This document shows, in pieces, positions 1 to 8,025 of a stretch of DNA of 64,000 bases (position 1 is the first letter of the stretch; each line of letters opens with the position of its first letter). The translations under genes and the position numbers were made by a program. The notes below the pieces were generated by a model, which worked only from the letters and a program-made list of their open reading frames with translations, was not told where the DNA came from and ran no database searches. This stretch comes from Raineyella sp. W15-4 (GTDB lineage: Bacteria; Actinomycetota; Actinomycetes; Propionibacteriales; Propionibacteriaceae). The DNA lies in assembly GCF_033170155.1 (NCBI RefSeq), contig NZ_CP137079.1, positions 1,116,001 through 1,180,000 on the forward strand, in the 5' to 3' direction.

Positions 1-511
1 CGTCGATGAGGCTCACGGCCGCAGCGCCGATCGGTGCGGCGAACATGCCCTGTGTCCGGATGAGGTCGGCGAAGGCAAGGATGCCCTGCATGAACAGGTT
101 CGGACGCAGCACGGTCGCGCCGATACCGCTGGCCGCCAGATGTGCTTCCACGACCGCGTGATAGCGCAGGAAACGTACGGGTGAGTCGGGGCGCGCGGCG
201 AACTGCGACAGCAGCACAAGATGACCGACGCCCGCCGCGGCGGCCAGATCGATGAAGCGTAGCTGCTGGGCTTCCGCATGCTCGCTGGAGGGGGTGACGA
301 GGTAGGCGGCTCGGACCCCGTCCAGGGCGGCGCGCAGTGCATCGTCGTCGTCCAGATCGGCACGGACGGCGACCGCGGCCGGATCGGTGATCCGATCGGG
401 GCGGCGGGTGAGCGCTCGATACCGGATGCCCCGGGCCGCAAGGGCGGTGGTGGTGTGGCGGCCTGTCGTCCCGGTGGCACCGGCGACGAGGATGTCGGGA
501 GCGTCGGACAT
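1..511 (-). CDS. NmrA-like NAD(P)-binding oxidoreductase, partial
   Basis: The minus-strand frame starting at the ATG at 511-509 reads as a Rossmann protein. It opens MSDAPDILVAGATGTTGRH, with the dinucleotide-binding GATGTTG loop near residues 11-17. It continues through the NmrA/SDR-a pattern (RALTRRPDRI, then a DLDDDDALRAAL segment, then LVTPSS). About 170 residues are present and the C-terminus lies outside the window. Family members bind NADP(H) and act as quinone or nitroalkane reductases or as redox sensors; the substrate cannot be told here. A dyad just upstream (533-550) resembles the operator beside the neighbouring TetR gene, which suggests control by that repressor. Confidence 0.85.
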   Translation of the reverse strand, partial: MSDAPDILVAGATGTTGRHTTTALAARGIRYRALTRRPDRITDPAAVAVRADLDDDDALRAALDGVRAAYLVTPSSEHAEAQQLRFIDLAAAAGVGHLVLLSQFAARPDSPVRFLRYHAVVEAHLAASGIGATVLRPNLFMQGILAFADLIRTQGMFAAPIGAAAVSLID

Positions 512-532
512 GGTGATGGACTTCCTTTCGTT

Positions 533-550
533 AGTGACTGACTAGTCACT
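533..550. promoter_or_regulatory. Putative TetR operator upstream of the NmrA-like gene
   Basis: A perfect inverted repeat AGTGACT-4 nt-AGTCACT lies 22 bases upstream of the NmrA-like start. The adjoining CACTCACTCTACTC run resembles the CTCTACACTCAC sequence in the dyad at the tetR start (1197-1216). A single TetR protein probably binds both; this is inferred from sequence resemblance. Confidence 0.5.
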
Positions 551-635
551 CACTCTACTCGACGAGAGAGTCTGGTCAAGGAGGGGGACAGGTGTGGTCT
601 GGTCAAGGAGAGGGTGTGAGTGGACGGACTCCGCG

Positions 636-1196
636 TCAGTCGAGGTGACGGATGCCGCGAGTGAGCACCTCGGCCCACTTGCCGTCCGTGGGGGCGATGT
701 CCGCGGTGACGATGAGATGGCACAGCTGGCCGAACGCGATGAAGGACTGCACCGCCGCATCGTCGGCCCCGGAGCAGGTGGACACGGTGCGAACGATGCG
801 GACGATGCCGCCGCGCAGCGCCGCCCTGATCTCCTCGTCGTCGCGACCGGCCGACATCCCGTGAACCTGGAGAAGTAGCAGTGAACGGTCGCGGATGAGG
901 TCTGCGTAGGCGTCACCCATGGCGTCGAGGATGGCCCGGGGCTCCTGGTCCTGGACGACTGCCGCCGCACTCCGCAGCACCTCGTCGATGCGCTCGAAGC
1001 CTCGGGTCAGTGCTGCCGCGAACAACTCGCTCTTGGACGGGAACAGCTTGAAGGCGTAGGCCGACGAGATGCCGGCAGCGCGCCCCACCTGCGCCACCGT
1101 CGAACCCGCATATCCGGTCTCGGCGAACACCTCGACGGCCGCCTCGACGAGCTCGGCGCGCCGCTGCTCGGCAGTCGAAAGAATGCGCGCGCCCAT
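636..1196 (-). CDS. TetR/AcrR-family transcriptional regulator
   Basis: The protein is 186 residues if it starts at the ATG at 1196 (MGARILSTAEQRRAELVEA). That start fits the usual TetR N-terminus better than the longer frame reaching 1259. The N-terminal helix-turn-helix is clear (AEVFAETGYAGSTVAQV, then AAGISSAYAFKLFPSKSEL, residues about 20-60). The rest is the variable ligand-binding helical domain. It lies upstream of and co-directional with the NmrA-like gene, and both promoters carry similar dyads, so autoregulation plus control of the oxidoreductase is likely. The inducer is unknown. Confidence 0.88.
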   Translation of the reverse strand: MGARILSTAEQRRAELVEAAVEVFAETGYAGSTVAQVGRAAGISSAYAFKLFPSKSELFAAALTRGFERIDEVLRSAAAVVQDQEPRAILDAMGDAYADLIRDRSLLLLQVHGMSAGRDDEEIRAALRGGIVRIVRTVSTCSGADDAAVQSFIAFGQLCHLIVTADIAPTDGKWAEVLTRGIRHLD

Positions 1197-1216
1197 GTGA
1201 GTGACTCTACACTCAC
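1197..1216. promoter_or_regulatory. Putative TetR autoregulatory operator
   Basis: The inverted repeat GTGAGTG-6 nt-CACTCAC directly abuts the ATG of the TetR gene. Its sequence is related to the dyad at 533-550. Position and symmetry suggest an autorepression site. Confidence 0.5.
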
Positions 1217-1291
1217 TGCCTCGGAGAGGGCCGAGCTGTGGACGGATCCTCCCGGCCACTGGCCGGCCACCTCAAGGAGCAGGGCGTGGGA

Positions 1292-3232
1292 TCAGGGTCG
1301 CGGGATCCGGCGTCGCCGATCGGGCTTCGTCGATGGGCCGGGCTCCCAGGTGGCCACCCAGGGCCGGTCGTCCTCCTCGGTGAGGACGCCCTCCTCCAGG
1401 AAGAGATAGTCGCCGGCGAGGACCTTCCTCGCGGCCGACCGGTCGCTGGCATCGGAGTTGGACCACAGCGCGGTGAACAGCGCGTCGACGCGCACCCGGG
1501 CCTGCCGACAGAAGATCCCGGCCAGTTCCACGCCCTCGGGGCGTACGTCCCGCTCCGCTGTTGCCCGGACACAGGAGGCCGCCATCGCGAACAGTTCGGC
1601 GCCGATGTCGACGATCCGGCCCAGCACCGCCTGTCGGCGCTCCAGCGCCCCCTGCCAGCGCGCCATCCCGTAGAAGACGGAGCGGGCCAGCCGCCGGGTG
1701 GCGCGTTCGACATAGCGGAGGTGGCCGGCCAGTTCGCCGTACCGGGCGTACGAGGTGGCGATCATGCCGGGGCCGGTCACCAGCGTCGGCAGCCAGCCGG
1801 CGTAGAAGCCGGTGGCTCGCCCGACGGCCCGCAGCTTCTCCTGCCGGTTCGCCTCGGGATCGATGATGGCGCCGGCCACCGCGAGGTGGGCGTCCACCGC
1901 CTCCCGCGCGATCAGCAGGTGCATGATCTCGCTCGACCCCTCGAAGATCCGGTTGATCCGGATGTCGCGCAGCATCTGCTCGGCCCGGACCACCCGCTCG
2001 CCGCGGGCCGCCTGGGAGGCGGCCGTCTCGTAGCCGCGGCCGCCGCGGATCTGGACCACGTCGTCGGTGACCCGCCAGGCCATCTCCGAGGCGTAGAGCT
2101 TGAGCAGCGCCGCCTCGATCCGGATGTCGTTGGTCTCCTCATCGGCCAGCATCGCGCACAGGTCGAGCATCGACTCCAGCCCGTACGCGGTCCCGGCGAT
2201 GAAGCCGATCCGGGTCGCGACCGCCTCGTGGGCCCCGACCGGGCGGCCCCACTGGACCCGGTGCGCACCCCAGCCCCGGACAGTCGCCAGCGCCCACTTG
2301 GTGTTGCCGACACACAGCGCCGGCAACGAGAGCCGCCCGGTGTTGAGCGTGGTGAGGGCGATCTTCAGGCCACGGCCCTCGGTACCGATGACGTTGGCGA
2401 CCGGCACGAAGACGTCGTGGAAGCGGGTGACCGAGTTCTCCAGGCCGCGCAGGCCGACGAAGCTGTTGCGGTGCTCGACGGTGATGCCGGGGGAGTCGGC
2501 CTCGACGATGAAGGCGGTGATGCCGCCGGGGTGGCCCGTCGTCGCCGGCACCCGGGCCATCACCACCAGCAGTGAGGCCACCGTGCCGTTCGTGGCCCAC
2601 AGCTTGACCCCGTTGAGCAGATAGCCGCTGCCGTCGTCGGTCGGGGTGGCGGAGGTGGCCAGCCGGGCCGGGTCGGAGCCGACATCGGGCTCGGTGAGCA
2701 TGAAGGCCGACACCTCGCCGGCGGCGACCCGGGGCAGGTAGGTCCGCTTCTGCTCCGCCGAGCCGAACATCGCCACCGGCTGGGGGACCCCGATCGACTG
2801 GTGGGCGCTCAGCAGCGCCGCCAGCGATGGGCTCACCGAGCCGACAAGGGCCAGCGCCCGGAGGTAGTAGAGGTGGGTCAGGCCGAGCCCGCCGTACGCC
2901 GTGGGGACGGTCATCCCGAACGCCCCGACCTCCGCCATGCTGACGAACACCTCGTCGGGGATCCGGTCGTCGCGCTCGATCGCCGCGCCGTCGACGGTAC
3001 GGAGCCGGTCGGCGAGCCGGGTGAGGAAGGCCTCGCCGACAGCTCGATCCGGCGCGCCGGGGGTCGGCCATGGCTCGATCAGATCGAGGCGGAGCCGGCC
3101 GAGGAAGAGCTCACGTCCGAAGCTGGGCCGGGTCCACTCCTGTTCCCGGGCCGCCTCGGCGACCGTCCGTGCCTCACGCTCACTGGGACCCGGGCCGGTG
3201 TCGGCCGGGCGGGCCTGCTGCTGGGTGGTCAT
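1292..3232 (-). CDS. Acyl-CoA dehydrogenase family protein (long form)
   Basis: From the ATG at 3232 (MTTQQQARP) the protein is 646 residues. This is longer than the ~380 of classic acyl-CoA dehydrogenases and closer to the VLCAD/ACAD9-like form with a C-terminal helical extension. Visible features are the middle-domain FAD region (FMLTEPDVGSDPARL, then KLWATNGTVASLL), the EGRGLKIALTTLNTGRL segment, the RGGRGYETA stretch, and INRIFEGSSEIMHLLIAREA, where the family usually carries its catalytic acidic residue. It should oxidise a fatty acyl-CoA at the alpha-beta bond with FAD. The chain-length preference is not deducible. It has no operon partner in the window. An upstream in-frame extension to 3355 is not supported by composition. 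Confidence 0.9.
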   Translation of the reverse strand: MTTQQQARPADTGPGPSEREARTVAEAAREQEWTRPSFGRELFLGRLRLDLIEPWPTPGAPDRAVGEAFLTRLADRLRTVDGAAIERDDRIPDEVFVSMAEVGAFGMTVPTAYGGLGLTHLYYLRALALVGSVSPSLAALLSAHQSIGVPQPVAMFGSAEQKRTYLPRVAAGEVSAFMLTEPDVGSDPARLATSATPTDDGSGYLLNGVKLWATNGTVASLLVVMARVPATTGHPGGITAFIVEADSPGITVEHRNSFVGLRGLENSVTRFHDVFVPVANVIGTEGRGLKIALTTLNTGRLSLPALCVGNTKWALATVRGWGAHRVQWGRPVGAHEAVATRIGFIAGTAYGLESMLDLCAMLADEETNDIRIEAALLKLYASEMAWRVTDDVVQIRGGRGYETAASQAARGERVVRAEQMLRDIRINRIFEGSSEIMHLLIAREAVDAHLAVAGAIIDPEANRQEKLRAVGRATGFYAGWLPTLVTGPGMIATSYARYGELAGHLRYVERATRRLARSVFYGMARWQGALERRQAVLGRIVDIGAELFAMAASCVRATAERDVRPEGVELAGIFCRQARVRVDALFTALWSNSDASDRSAARKVLAGDYLFLEEGVLTEEDDRPWVATWEPGPSTKPDRRRRIPRP

Positions 3233-3372
3233 GACCGCCTCCACGTCGGCAACCTGATCCATCCACGGTACCCGCCGGATCGGCGACCGGCAGGCCTTCC
3301 CGGGCGGGCGCCGGCCGCACAGGTCCGGCCAACTGGATCCCGTTTTGGGATGCATCGATGTAAGGTGGGGCC

Positions 3373-3606
3373 ATGAGTACGCAGATCGCGGTCCGCCTGC
3401 CCGATCAGGTCGTGGACTTCCTCGATCGGGTCGTTGCGGAGGGTGCGGCGCCGAGCCGTGCGGCAGTCGTCACCGCTGCGCTCGAGCGCGAGATGCGGCG
3501 TCTCGCCGCGGAGCGGGACGCGGCGATCCTGTGGCAGGAAGGTCCTGCAGACGATCTCGACCCGTTGGTGGACTGGACCGTCGGGCGCGTCACGACAGCG
3601 GACTGA
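3373..3606 (+). CDS. Ribbon-helix-helix antitoxin, MazE-like
   Basis: A 77-residue protein whose N-terminus (STQIAVRLPDQVVDFLDRVV, then PSRAAVVTAALERE) is a ribbon-helix-helix DNA-binding fold. The acidic C-terminal half (DDLDPLVDW) is where such antitoxins wrap the toxin. The next gene is a MazF-type toxin starting 3 bases after the stop, the standard antitoxin-toxin order. Autoregulation of the pair is expected from the family. A GATGCATC palindrome lies just upstream (about 3348-3355). Confidence 0.85.
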   Translation: MSTQIAVRLPDQVVDFLDRVVAEGAAPSRAAVVTAALEREMRRLAAERDAAILWQEGPADDLDPLVDWTVGRVTTAD

Positions 3607-3609
3607 CCG

Positions 3610-3927
3610 GTGCGGGAGATCTGCCTGGTCCGGTTGGACAAGACCAGGCCGGCGGTGGTGCTGACCCGCGAGGCGGCCCGGGCCGCGATGACCAAGGTGA
3701 CCGTTGCTCCGATCACGTCCACCGTCAAAGGGCTGTCCAGCGAGGTGCCGGTCGGGCCGGCCAACGGATTGGATCACGTCGGCGCGATTTCCCTCGACAA
3801 CGTCGTCACTGTTCCGGTCAGTCTCCTCGGCCGTACGATCGGCTTCCTCACCGCTGATCAGGAGATCCGCCTCGCCCGGGCCGTGGTGCTCGCGTACGAC
3901 CTCGACCTGCCGCTGCTCGGCGGCTGA
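3610..3927 (+). CDS. MazF/PemK-family endoribonuclease toxin
   Basis: A 105-residue protein from a GTG start. It shows the MazF/PemK layout: ICLVRLDKTRPAVVLTRE at the N-terminus, VTVAPITSTVKGLSSEVPV with the conserved T/S positions in the central beta strands, and DHVGAISLDNVVTVP preceding the last helix. Family members cleave mRNA at short sequence motifs. The 3-base gap to the antitoxin implies co-translation. The length is normal for the family and no damage is seen. Confidence 0.88.
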   Translation: MREICLVRLDKTRPAVVLTREAARAAMTKVTVAPITSTVKGLSSEVPVGPANGLDHVGAISLDNVVTVPVSLLGRTIGFLTADQEIRLARAVVLAYDLDLPLLGG

Positions 3928-4044
3928 GCGTCGCACCCGGACCGTCCGCCTTCCGGAGAGGCCCTAGCTCCAACAGGGTCCGGGGCGCCTGGGGGGAGGG
4001 GAGTTTCGGCGTGCGGGTGGAGTCCCTCTGGAGGCGCGCTGCTA

Positions 4045-4078
4045 CTGGCCGCCCAGTTCCTCTGGCCGCCCAGTTCCT
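4045..4078. repeat. Perfect 17-bp tandem duplication
   Basis: Two exact adjacent copies of CTGGCCGCCCAGTTCCT lie in the non-coding stretch between the toxin gene and the methyltransferase stop codon. No function is apparent; replication slippage is the simplest explanation. Confidence 0.75.
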
Positions 4079-4087
4079 CGGGGAGAG

Positions 4088-4909
4088 CTATCCATCGGTG
4101 AGGCGGTCCGCAGTGAGGGCGAGGGTGGCGTAGTTCATGGTGAAGTGGCCGCCGTGTTCGTCGATGACGTTTCCGAGTCCGTCGAGGAGGGCTGTGAGTC
4201 GGTCGGCGGGGATGCGATTGTGGCCTCCCGCCGTCGGGACCTGGTCGAGCCATGCCTCTCGGGTGATGGTGGCCTGCCAGTCGAGACGGAGCCGTCCGGG
4301 TTCGGTGAAGGCCCCGGTGTCGCGGATGCCGGCGGCGGCGCGGGCGAGGATCTGCTCGTAGCCGTCGACGGCCGAGACGCCGCCCGCCCAGGGGGTGAAC
4401 GGGAGGCCGGTGTCCACCGAGCGGTGGACCTCGCCGAACGCGGCGGCGATCTGTGGTTCGGGGTCGCCGATGTTCCAGAACAGGGCGATCCGCCCGCCCG
4501 GGCGCAGCAGGCCGGCTGCCTTGATGGCGCCGGCTGCCGGGTCGATCCAGTGCCAGGTCTGTCCGGCGACCACCGCGTCGAACCGGGCTCCGTGGGAGTC
4601 CCAGTCTTCGAAGCGGGCGACGTGAGTCTCGAAGCCGCGGGAGCGGGCCAGCTCGGCCATGCGTGCGTCGACTTCCACGCCGAGGACATCGGCGCCGGCG
4701 TCGCGGAAGGGGAGCGCGGAGAGGCCGGTGCCGATGCCGACGTCGAGGACTCGCTTGCCGGGGAGACCGGCGAGGATCGCATCGGCGAGAGCCTGCGGGT
4801 AGCGGGGCCGGGCGCGGTCGTAGCGGTCGGCGTCGGAGCCGAATGATTCGGCGATCTCGCGGTGCCGGTGGGGTAGGGGCTCGGGGGAAGCCACGGGTAG
4901 AGTGACCAT
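4088..4909 (-). CDS. Class I SAM-dependent methyltransferase
   Basis: A 273-residue protein with a clear SAM-binding core: VLDVGIGTGLSALPF (motif I, about residues 53-67), VLGVEVDARMAELAR (acidic end of beta-2), and FDAVVAGQTWHWIDP (motif IV region). The N-terminal FGSDADRYDRARPRYP pattern is typical of UbiE/YcgJ-like small-molecule methyltransferases. The substrate is unknown. It is divergent from a TetR gene with only 54 bases between the starts, and a perfect dyad sits at its own start, so repression by that TetR is likely. Confidence 0.88.
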   Translation of the reverse strand: MVTLPVASPEPLPHRHREIAESFGSDADRYDRARPRYPQALADAILAGLPGKRVLDVGIGTGLSALPFRDAGADVLGVEVDARMAELARSRGFETHVARFEDWDSHGARFDAVVAGQTWHWIDPAAGAIKAAGLLRPGGRIALFWNIGDPEPQIAAAFGEVHRSVDTGLPFTPWAGGVSAVDGYEQILARAAAGIRDTGAFTEPGRLRLDWQATITREAWLDQVPTAGGHNRIPADRLTALLDGLGNVIDEHGGHFTMNYATLALTADRLTDG

Positions 4910-4911
4910 GT

Positions 4912-4928
4912 GCCCACTCTAAGTGGGC
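4912..4928. promoter_or_regulatory. Putative operator between methyltransferase and TetR genes
   Basis: A perfect inverted repeat GCCCACT-CTA-AGTGGGC begins 3 bases upstream of the methyltransferase ATG and lies in the shared divergent promoter region. This position suits repression of both genes by the adjacent TetR protein. Confidence 0.55.
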
Positions 4929-4963
4929 GTGCGCTCATTTGTCGATGGTGTGCAGGAGGATTT

Positions 4964-5563
4964 ATGCCGACCGGTGTGGCGTTGCACGATGCGCGGGCGC
5001 GCCTGTTCGCCGCCGCCGAGCGGGTCCTGGTGCGGGACGGTGCTGGCGGGCTGACCAGCCGCGCCGTGACCGAGGAGGCCGGAGTCGCCAAGGGTGTGTT
5101 GCACCGCCACTTCGCGGACTTCGATGACTTCCTGGCCGAGCTGGTCCGCGATCGCATCGCCCGGCTTACGGCAGAGGCCGGCGAACTACGGGAGGCGTCA
5201 GGCTCGGCCACACTGGTCTCGAACCTGGTCGAGGTGTTCACCGGCATCTTCGCCCCGGTGAACCTGGGGCTGGTGGGCATCGTGATGACCCGGGACGAGC
5301 TGCGGTCACGGCTGCGGGCGACGACACCGCGCGGCATCCCGATCCTCACCGAGGCCACCGCCGGTCTGTCTGCCTATCTGGAGGCTGAGCGGCGCCTCGG
5401 TCGCATCACAGCAGACACAGACATCGACGTGCTCGCACTGACACTCATCGGGACCGGTCACCTGCTGTTCGCGGGTGAACGTGGTGGGCCACCGGACGCC
5501 TCGGCCGTCCGCGAAGTGGTCGAGGCGATCATTGTCGGGGCCGAGCCCGGGGTTCGTCCTTGA
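4964..5563 (+). CDS. TetR-family transcriptional regulator
   Basis: A 199-residue protein from the ATG at 4964, which has an AGGAGGA ribosome binding site 4 bases upstream. That makes it a better start than the in-frame GTG near 4910. The N-terminal HTH is plain (LFAAAERVLVRDGAGGLTSR, then VTEEAGVAKGVLHRHFADFDDFL, residues about 10-55). The rest is a helical ligand-binding domain. It faces the methyltransferase gene across a palindromic site (4912-4928) and probably represses it. The ligand is unknown. Confidence 0.88.
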   Translation: MPTGVALHDARARLFAAAERVLVRDGAGGLTSRAVTEEAGVAKGVLHRHFADFDDFLAELVRDRIARLTAEAGELREASGSATLVSNLVEVFTGIFAPVNLGLVGIVMTRDELRSRLRATTPRGIPILTEATAGLSAYLEAERRLGRITADTDIDVLALTLIGTGHLLFAGERGGPPDASAVREVVEAIIVGAEPGVRP

Positions 5564-5613
5564 AGGATCAACCGGCGGTCGCCCTGGTCAGCGTGCTGTG
5601 CACCTGTTCGGCG

Positions 5614-6507
5614 TCAGACCCACCGTCTAGACGTCGATGACCACCGAAGACCCGCCACCTCTTGACGCAGTGCCGGGTCAGCGAAGTCGGAGCAGGCGTC
5701 GAGGAGGACTTGGAAGTCCTCTGGCGTCGCCGGCTCGAGACGTTGCTTGCGGCGCCAGACCTCCCATTTCCGCTGGGCGCCGTCCACCATCCCGTCCAGC
5801 ATCGTGGCCAGCGGAGCGAGCCCCACCTGTCGATGATCTGCAACTGCGGTCAGCGACTGCATCATGACGTCACCGGAGAGGTCTGTCCCGGTGGCCAGCG
5901 ACGCGATGTCCACGAAGTCGCGCCACCGGGTGTTCGCAGTGCCGCGTTCCAACGCAATAATGATCTTCTCCGCCAGGACCATGGTCACCGGGTAGGCCAG
6001 AACGTCGATCTCACCGCCCAACAGCCTCGGAAGCCCTGTCCTCATCGGCGCGGGCCACGACGGGTCGCCGAAGTTGAGGTCCACGTGGAACGGAATTCTC
6101 GCGGTCGCCAACCGTGCGACGACGTGGACTCGGACACCGTGGTAGTCCGACTCGTCCCGGATCTCCTCACCGCGCACCGAGCTGGCATCGAAGTCAAGGC
6201 CATCTTCGAAATCAAGGGCAGCGATCGAGCGGACGCATTCCTCGGCCTCGGTGATCTCGTTGGGGAAGCCGGAAGCAGCCAGGTCGATGTCTCGGGTTGG
6301 GCGCCGAGCCGAGAATGCCGCCAACAGGACGCCGCCCTTGAGGACCAGGTGGTCGGCGTACCGGGACACAGCCAGCCGTGCGACGAACCCCTCCAGCGCG
6401 TAGAGGGAGAAATACTCGGCCGCATCACGGCCCTGGCGCCTGGTCAGGTTCCTCAGGTCGTTGTATGCCCGCCCTGGAGCGGTGTCCCGACGTGGAGACG
6501 GACTCAT
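5614..6507 (-). CDS. AbiEii/AbiGii-type nucleotidyltransferase toxin (first AbiE pair)
   Basis: A 297-residue protein from the ATG at 6507, which overlaps the antitoxin stop (ATGA). The nucleotidyltransferase signature is present: HLVLKGGVLLAAFSARRPTR followed by DIDLAASGF (the KGG...T.DiD core, near residues 50-80). The later EKIIIALERGTANTRWRDFVDI matches the conserved EK...R...D segment. In the type IV AbiE system this protein is the bacteriostatic toxin that blocks phage by altruistic arrest. It is coupled to its AbiEi antitoxin. The in-frame extension to 6609 is not needed. Confidence 0.85.
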   Translation of the reverse strand: MSPSPRRDTAPGRAYNDLRNLTRRQGRDAAEYFSLYALEGFVARLAVSRYADHLVLKGGVLLAAFSARRPTRDIDLAASGFPNEITEAEECVRSIAALDFEDGLDFDASSVRGEEIRDESDYHGVRVHVVARLATARIPFHVDLNFGDPSWPAPMRTGLPRLLGGEIDVLAYPVTMVLAEKIIIALERGTANTRWRDFVDIASLATGTDLSGDVMMQSLTAVADHRQVGLAPLATMLDGMVDGAQRKWEVWRRKQRLEPATPEDFQVLLDACSDFADPALRQEVAGLRWSSTSRRWV

Positions 6508-7070
6508 GCCAGGACTTCCAGTGCGGAGCGGATCGCGGGGTACGCCTTCGGGAAGGACTTCGCGACAGCAAGAAGAGCCGACGGATGGTGACCCGGCTGT
6601 CTCAGCCACCGCTTGAGAGCGGTGATCGCGGCGTCACTTCCGTGATCATGTGCGAGCCGGAAGGCGTCGATGATCGACCGCTCGGCCGAGTAGGCGAACA
6701 AACCATCCTCCTGATCCAGCGCCTCCCGTCCGATCTGGAACGTCGCGCGGTCGAAGCTATGCCACGTGACATGACCGAACCCCGCCGGGTGCCGAACACC
6801 TCTGGGCAATGCGATGTCGGAGCCAAACGGGATCTCATCGCTCAGACCGTGACGGACCAGTGCGCTGGTCAAGCACATCGTCGCCAACGGCTGGACAGCC
6901 GTCGCCGCCGCGAGGGATTCCAGGGTCGGGTCGAGCGATCCGACGACGATGAAGACACCACGTCCCATACGTTCGAACTCACCGGCACCGACACGCTCAT
7001 AGACCTGGTCCTTGCGAAGCCCGGCCTCACGTGCGCCAGCAAGGGTGAACGCTCCCGACAACACACTCAC
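6504..7070 (-). CDS. AbiEi-type antitoxin, winged-helix (first AbiE pair)
   Basis: A 188-residue protein from a GTG start with an AGGAGG site immediately upstream. The N-terminus (FTLAGAREAGLRKDQVYERV, then FERMGRGVFIVVG) is the AbiEi DNA-binding winged helix. The middle (LTSALVRHGLSDEIP, then WHSFDRATFQ) is the conserved type IV antitoxin core. AbiEi proteins neutralise the toxin without stable complex formation and repress their own operon by binding inverted repeats. A candidate repeat lies at 7078-7118. Confidence 0.85.
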   Translation of the reverse strand: MSVLSGAFTLAGAREAGLRKDQVYERVGAGEFERMGRGVFIVVGSLDPTLESLAAATAVQPLATMCLTSALVRHGLSDEIPFGSDIALPRGVRHPAGFGHVTWHSFDRATFQIGREALDQEDGLFAYSAERSIIDAFRLAHDHGSDAAITALKRWLRQPGHHPSALLAVAKSFPKAYPAIRSALEVLA

Positions 7071-7077
7071 GACTCCT

Positions 7078-7118
7078 CCTAACTGTCTACAGGTCGAGAC
7101 TACATGTCAGCAGTTAGG
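7078..7118. promoter_or_regulatory. Inverted repeat upstream of abiEi, candidate autorepression site
   Basis: Arms CCTAACTG (7078-7085) and CAGTTAGG (7111-7118) are perfect inverted copies 25 bases apart, starting 7 bases upstream of the antitoxin GTG. Known AbiEi proteins autoregulate through paired inverted repeats, so this is the likely operator. Confidence 0.45.
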
Positions 7119-7233
7119 AATTCCGGAGCGGGGCGTCGGGTCGCGCCGACGGCGTGAAGGCTCCAGCCTCCGATCGTTCGGAAGTCACCTTGTGGCCCGT
7201 ATCTGCCCGTCACATCCTCCAGGCACGTCATTG

Positions 7234-7326
7234 ATGGCGGAAGGAGCGAGCCTGCGGGCCACCGCTCGCCGACTCGGAGTCGCTCACACGACGCTCCAGC
7301 GAGCACTGCGACGGGCGGAGAGATAG
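7234..7326 (+). pseudogene. Short HTH fragment, recombinase-tail-like remnant
   Basis: The 30-residue stretch GASLRATARRLGVAHTTLQR followed by ALRRAER is a Hin/resolvase-type C-terminal helix-turn-helix. No catalytic domain is seen upstream, so it is either a tiny gene or the remnant of a serine recombinase or transposase tail. It lies between the first AbiE operon and the first of two larger HTH genes. The rest of 7119-7606 holds nothing else I can support except the start of a repeat at about 7458. Confidence 0.35.
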
Positions 7327-7457
7327 CCGACGTCGCCATTTCGCACCACCCGAGACTACCGACGTGGGCGCGCGCACCCACTCGATCACCATCGCGCACC
7401 ATGCCCGAACACGTCTCTGACCAGTGCTTATACAAAAACGAATCGACCCCGACCTGA

Positions 7458-7930
7458 AAGCCGGAGCCGATTCAGGGTGCCTGCGTAGCACGTTCGGCAA
7501 CTTTTCCCCGAAGGCGGATACGCTGGTCAGGCGCCTGAACCGAGGGGTCTACCGGGCCTGCAACCGGCCCCAAGACACCGCTCCGGTGGACCATCGAGGC
7601 CCCGTAGTGAGGACTGTCGGGACGGCTCAAACTTTTCTCACCGCTTCCCAGGTCGACCACCTGGTTGCCGACTATGCGGCCGGATCTGGCGTCCAGGAGC
7701 TGGCGGAGAAGTATGGTATCCACCGCGCCACCGTCTTCGCGCACCTCCAGCGACGTAAGGTGCCGAGGCGGCGTCCAGGGCTCAGTGAGCACGAACAGGC
7801 CGAGGCGGTGCGCCTGTCACGGAAGGGCATGTCGATGCGGGCGATCGGACGACACGTGGGCGTGGACCGCAAGGCCGTGCGCGTAGCGCTTGTCCAGGCT
7901 GGAGCGATCGAACCCGCCCGCAGCATCTGA
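7458..7930 (+). repeat. Direct repeat unit, copy 1 (partner at about 11332-11808)
   Basis: This stretch aligns with about 11332-11808 over nearly its whole length. Shared blocks include GTAGCACGTTCGGCAAC (7483-7499) and GACGGCTCAAACTTTTCTCA. The copies diverge in places but stay in the same reading frame, so the unit encodes a conserved peptide upstream of the annotated GTG start too. The unit includes the HTH gene 7607-7930. The two copies flank the second AbiE module. Confidence 0.7.
7607..7930 (+). CDS. Double helix-turn-helix protein (repeat copy 1)
   Basis: 107 residues from a GTG start chosen to match the homologous copy at 11479; the frame stays open back to a GTG at 7424. Two HTH units are visible: AAGSGVQELAEKYGIHRATV and, after the linker RRRPGLSEHEQAEAV, GMSMRAIGRHVGVDRKAVRV. 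The second resembles the C-terminal HTH of Hin-type recombinases, but there is no catalytic domain. The function is unknown; a DNA-binding accessory of a mobile cassette is possible. The second copy (11479-11808) keeps both HTH units, suggesting selection rather than decay. Confidence 0.6.
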   Translation: MRTVGTAQTFLTASQVDHLVADYAAGSGVQELAEKYGIHRATVFAHLQRRKVPRRRPGLSEHEQAEAVRLSRKGMSMRAIGRHVGVDRKAVRVALVQAGAIEPARSI

Positions 7931-8025
7931 TCCACAGAGGAAGAAGTCCCCCGAGTCAACCTCAAAGTACTGTCAAGTTTGACCGTGGTTTGTTACGATG
8001 GACCAAAGAGCGGAGGTGTTTGACA

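Noticed and set aside
1238-2575. 445-codon plus-strand frame opposite the acyl-CoA dehydrogenase
   Set aside because: Composition is Gly/Asp/His-rich mirror sequence of the dehydrogenase gene; no domain or ribosome binding site.
7424-7606. Extension of the copy 1 HTH protein to a GTG at 7424
   Set aside because: The frame is conserved with copy 2, but copy 2 has a stop and no usable start in the matching place, so I kept the shared GTG while noting the conserved upstream peptide.
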